Source: VFZS01 sp964353255
Lineage (GTDB): Bacteria; Acidobacteriota; Terriglobia; Bryobacterales; Bryobacteraceae
Length of the DNA stretch: 15,374 nucleotides
NCBI GenBank assembly: GCA_964353255.1
Contig: CAYGVJ010000127.1
Location: forward strand, 1 to 15,374
Reading direction: 5' to 3'
In this document: positions 13,081 to 15,374 of the stretch, in pieces
Layout: every line of letters begins with the position of its first letter
How positions within the stretch are numbered: the first letter of the stretch is position 1
Program-made: the position numbers and the translations under genes
The notes under the pieces: model-generated
The model's input: only the letters and a program-made list of their open reading frames with translations
Database searches by the model: none
Told to the model about the DNA's origin: nothing

Positions 13081-14727
13081 ATGAACCCGCATCCCAAGGG
13101 CACGCGCGCCCGCATACTGCTGGCATCCGTTTTCGGGCCGTACGCGCAGGACGACGAATTCGGGAGCCGCGCCATCAACCCCATGGAGCTGTACCAGAAC
13201 CAGGTGACGCGCGCCCAGGGCGCCTTTTCTCTGCGCATGTTCCATCGCTCTTGGGGCATCATGATGATCCAGGCCAACATTTCGGCCCCCTGCACCGTGC
13301 TGGATTTCCCCACCCGTGAAGCGTTCGCGCGAGAGCTGACCGCCGGGCATTACGACGTGGTGGGTATTTCTTCCATCTCTCCCAACGTCGGGAAGGTGCG
13401 CGAGATGTGCCGCATCATCCGGCGGCTCTCGCCGGGTGCGGTCATCGTGGTGGGCGGGCACGTGGCGGCCATCCCGGACCTTGAGCATGTGATTGATGCG
13501 GACCACATCGTGTGCGGCGACGGGATCTCGTGGATGCGCCGCTACCTGGGAGAGGAGGAAGGCGCGCCCATCCGCCACCCGCACATCATCTCGGGCTTCG
13601 ACGGCCGGGTCATGGGCGTGCGGCTGCCACAGCGCCCCGGCTCGACCGCGGCCACCGTCATTCCTTCGGTGGGCTGCCCGATGGGCTGCAACTTCTGCAA
13701 CACCTCGTCCTTTTTCGGGGGCAAGGGGAAGTTTGTCAACTTCTACAACTCAGGAAACGAGCTGTTCGAGGTGATGAGCGAGATGGAATCCGCCATGAAG
13801 GTGCGCTCGTTTTTCATCATGGACGAGAACTTCCTCCTCCAGCGGGAGCGCGCCATGGAGCTGCTGGCGCGCCTGGAGGAGCATGGCAAGAGCTGGGTGC
13901 TCTACGTTTTCTCCTCGGCCAACGCCCTCCGCAAGTACACCATCGAGGAGCTGGTCAGGCTGGGCGTTTCCTGGGTCTGGCTGGGACTGGAATCGCCGCG
14001 CTCAACCTACGCCAAGCTGAGCGGCGCCGACACCCTGGAGCTGGCCCGAGAGCTCCGCCGGCACGGCATCAAGCTGCTGGGCTCTACCATCGTGGGCCTG
14101 GAGCACCACACCCCGGAGAACATCCACGAGGAGATCGAGCACGCCGTGGCGCATGAGACCGATTTCCACCAGTTCATGCTCTACACCCCGGGGCCGGGCA
14201 CGCCGTTGTACGCCGAAATGGCCGAGCAAGGCCGCCTGCTGACCGATATGGACGTGGCGGACATGCACGGCCAGTACAAGTTCAATTTCAAGCACGCCGC
14301 TATTTCGCGCGATGACTCGCAGCGGTTTCTGGACTGGGCCTTTCGGCGCGATTTCGAGCGCAACGGCCCGAGCCTGTTCCGCATCTGCCGCACCACGCTG
14401 GAGGGCTGGAAGCGGTACAAGGACCACCCCGACCTGCGCATCCGCGAGCGCTTCCGGTGGGAAGCGCGGCAACTCAAGGACGCTTACAACGCCGCGCTCT
14501 GGGCTATGGAGCGCCGGCTGCGGAAGACCGACCTAGCCATCAGTGAGCGGATCCGCGCGCTGCGGCGGGAGATTGAAGCGGAATTCGGTCTGCTGAGCCA
14601 TCTGGCCGGAAGCCTGCTGGGGCCGGTGCTTCTGTGGACCACGCGGCGCGAGGAAAAGCGCCTGGCCCGCGGGCGCACCTACGAGCCCCGCACCATCCTG
14701 GAGCGCAGCAACTGGAGCGGAGCGTAA
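13081..14727 (+). CDS. B12-binding-like domain / radical SAM enzyme, function unknown
   Basis: A 548-aa enzyme. Residues about 10-155 resemble the cobalamin-binding fold (strand VVGISSIS 93-100, VVGGHVAA 123-130, DHIVCGDG 141-148). The DxHxxG ligand motif of base-off B12 proteins is absent, as in many class B radical SAM enzymes. The radical SAM domain spans about 190-400. Its cluster motif CPMGCNFC puts cysteines at 199, 203 and 206, followed by FFIMDENFLL, the WVWLGLES strand and GSTIVGLEHHT. A helical C-terminal region follows, rich in Arg and Glu. It contains a hydrophobic stretch, LLSHLAGSLLGPVLLW (504-519), that could touch the membrane. An in-frame stop at 13054 limits the start, and ATG 13081 is the only good choice although no SD precedes it. 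It may methylate or couple an unreactive carbon, perhaps on a lipid; that is inference. Confidence 0.88.
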   Translation: MNPHPKGTRARILLASVFGPYAQDDEFGSRAINPMELYQNQVTRAQGAFSLRMFHRSWGIMMIQANISAPCTVLDFPTREAFARELTAGHYDVVGISSISPNVGKVREMCRIIRRLSPGAVIVVGGHVAAIPDLEHVIDADHIVCGDGISWMRRYLGEEEGAPIRHPHIISGFDGRVMGVRLPQRPGSTAATVIPSVGCPMGCNFCNTSSFFGGKGKFVNFYNSGNELFEVMSEMESAMKVRSFFIMDENFLLQRERAMELLARLEEHGKSWVLYVFSSANALRKYTIEELVRLGVSWVWLGLESPRSTYAKLSGADTLELARELRRHGIKLLGSTIVGLEHHTPENIHEEIEHAVAHETDFHQFMLYTPGPGTPLYAEMAEQGRLLTDMDVADMHGQYKFNFKHAAISRDDSQRFLDWAFRRDFERNGPSLFRICRTTLEGWKRYKDHPDLRIRERFRWEARQLKDAYNAALWAMERRLRKTDLAISERIRALRREIEAEFGLLSHLAGSLLGPVLLWTTRREEKRLARGRTYEPRTILERSNWSGA

Positions 14728-14737
14728 CCACCGCTCC
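14714..14737. terminator. hairpin between convergent radical SAM and pckA genes
   Basis: GGAGCGG (14714-14720) and CCGCTCC (14731-14737) form a perfect 7-bp GC-rich stem around a 10-base loop that holds the radical SAM stop codon. It lies across the 11-base gap between the two convergent stops, so it may end transcription from both sides. Only short T runs follow, so it is not a textbook Rho-independent terminator. Confidence 0.45.
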
Positions 14738-14738
14738 T

Positions 14739-15374
14739 TCACCTTAATCGTTTCGGCCCGAACTCGACCACCTGGGCCGGGCAGCCGTCCAGCATCAGCT
14801 TGAAGTTCTCGATGAAACGGGCCGCCAGGGCGTCGTACTTGCGGAAGTACTCCTGGCGGTTGCCCCAGGTGTTGGCCGGCTCCAGGACCTCGGTCGGCAC
14901 GCCCTCGCAGTACTTGGGCACCTCGAAGCCGAAGACGGGGTCCTGGCGGTACTCGACCTGCTGGAGCTTGCCGCTGAGCGCGTCGTTCAGCAGGGTGCGC
15001 GTGTGGCGGATGCTGATGCGCTTGCCTACGCCGAATGGTCCGCCCGTCCAGCCGGTGTTGACCAGCCAGCACTGCGCCCCCTGCTTGAGCACCCGCGCCT
15101 TGAGCATCTCGGCGTAGGCGTAGGGGTGGTGCACCATGAACGGCCCGCCGAAGCAGGTCGAGAACGTGATCTCCGGCTCGATGCCCAGGCCGATCTCGGT
15201 GCCGGCGATCTTGCTCGTGTAGCCGGAGATGAAGTGGTAGATGGCCTGGTCCGGCGTGAGCCGGGCGATGGGCGGCATCACGCCCTGGGCGTCGCAGGTC
15301 AGGAAGATCACGTTGCGCGGGTGGCCGGCCATCTTGGGCGGCCAGTAGTTGTCGATGAAATCGAGCGGATAGGC
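14739..15374 (-). CDS. pckA: phosphoenolpyruvate carboxykinase (ATP), C-terminal part
   Basis: Converts oxaloacetate and ATP to phosphoenolpyruvate, CO2 and ADP, the first gluconeogenic step, in the cytosol. Only the last 211 residues are in the window. The reading frame continues open through the right edge, beginning AYPLDFIDNYWPPKMAG, so the 5' part lies outside. Typical ATP-type PEPCK features are visible: NVIFLTCDAQGVMPPIARL, SGYTSKIAGTE, the FSTCFGGPF loop, LVNTGWTGG, GKRISIRHTR and the closing NTWGNRQEYFRKYDALAARF. The C-terminus ends FGPKRLR. The stop faces the radical SAM gene at 11 bases. There is no sign of frameshift. PEP made here could feed DAHP synthase, though nothing in the layout links them. 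Confidence 0.95.
   Translation of the reverse strand, partial: AYPLDFIDNYWPPKMAGHPRNVIFLTCDAQGVMPPIARLTPDQAIYHFISGYTSKIAGTEIGLGIEPEITFSTCFGGPFMVHHPYAYAEMLKARVLKQGAQCWLVNTGWTGGPFGVGKRISIRHTRTLLNDALSGKLQQVEYRQDPVFGFEVPKYCEGVPTEVLEPANTWGNRQEYFRKYDALAARFIENFKLMLDGCPAQVVEFGPKRLR

Overview
ORGANISM. The window is GC-rich, tightly packed bacterial chromosome. The inventory suggests a soil or wetland Acidobacteriota bacterium of the Solibacter/Bryobacter type: a secreted DUF1080 protein, a GH3 beta-glucosidase with Pro/Gly-rich loops, a stand-alone DUF58 protein, and an aromatic supra-operon with trpC-F-B-A followed by chorismate mutase, DAHP synthase and TyrA. This placement rests on gene content and style only, without any database search. 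No rRNA, tRNA, CRISPR array, transposase, phage gene or replication origin was seen. || LAYOUT, LEFT PART (1-7684, minus strand). Ten genes follow one another with gaps of 60 bases or less. In transcription order they are a DUF58 membrane protein, a VapB-like antitoxin, a VapC/PIN toxin, trpC, trpF, trpB, trpA, an AroQ chorismate mutase, a DAHP synthase, tyrA and, after 60 bases, a 58-codon disordered ORF. trpC-F-B-A are joined by 4-base stop/start overlaps, so they are almost certainly co-translated. Together they run the first step of the shikimate pathway, the chorismate-to-prephenate branch, prephenate to tyrosine, and the last steps to tryptophan. trpE, trpG, trpD and prephenate dehydratase are absent from the window. 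The toxin-antitoxin pair sits directly in front of trpC. It has a convincing promoter and operator overlapping the DUF58 stop codon, so it may control or protect transcription of the trp genes. || LAYOUT, MIDDLE (7685-10481). A 69-base divergent promoter region separates DUF58 from a plus-strand APC-family amino-acid permease. The permease is coupled by ATGA to a secreted DUF1080 protein. A Leu-rich 66-residue membrane peptide follows, converging on a minus-strand CoA-binding (YccU-like) protein. || LAYOUT, RIGHT PART (10482-15374). A secreted GH3 beta-glucosidase and a radical SAM protein with a B12-binding-like domain lie on the plus strand. The latter converges, across a hairpin, on the 3' part of ATP-dependent PEP carboxykinase (pckA), which runs off the window. 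The glucosidase is flanked by a degenerate 41-bp direct repeat. One copy is the 5' end of the CoA-binding gene; the other is a decayed relic of the same sequence downstream of the glucosidase. || MOST NOTEWORTHY. (1) The vapBC module with its operator embedded at the head of the aromatic operon. (2) The 41-bp gene-end repeat bracketing the glucosidase. (3) Two start sites with a -10 box exactly 7 bases before ATG, suggesting leaderless transcripts. (4) An unassigned B12/radical SAM enzyme with a hydrophobic C-terminal helix. I see no clear evidence of a wholly new multi-gene system.
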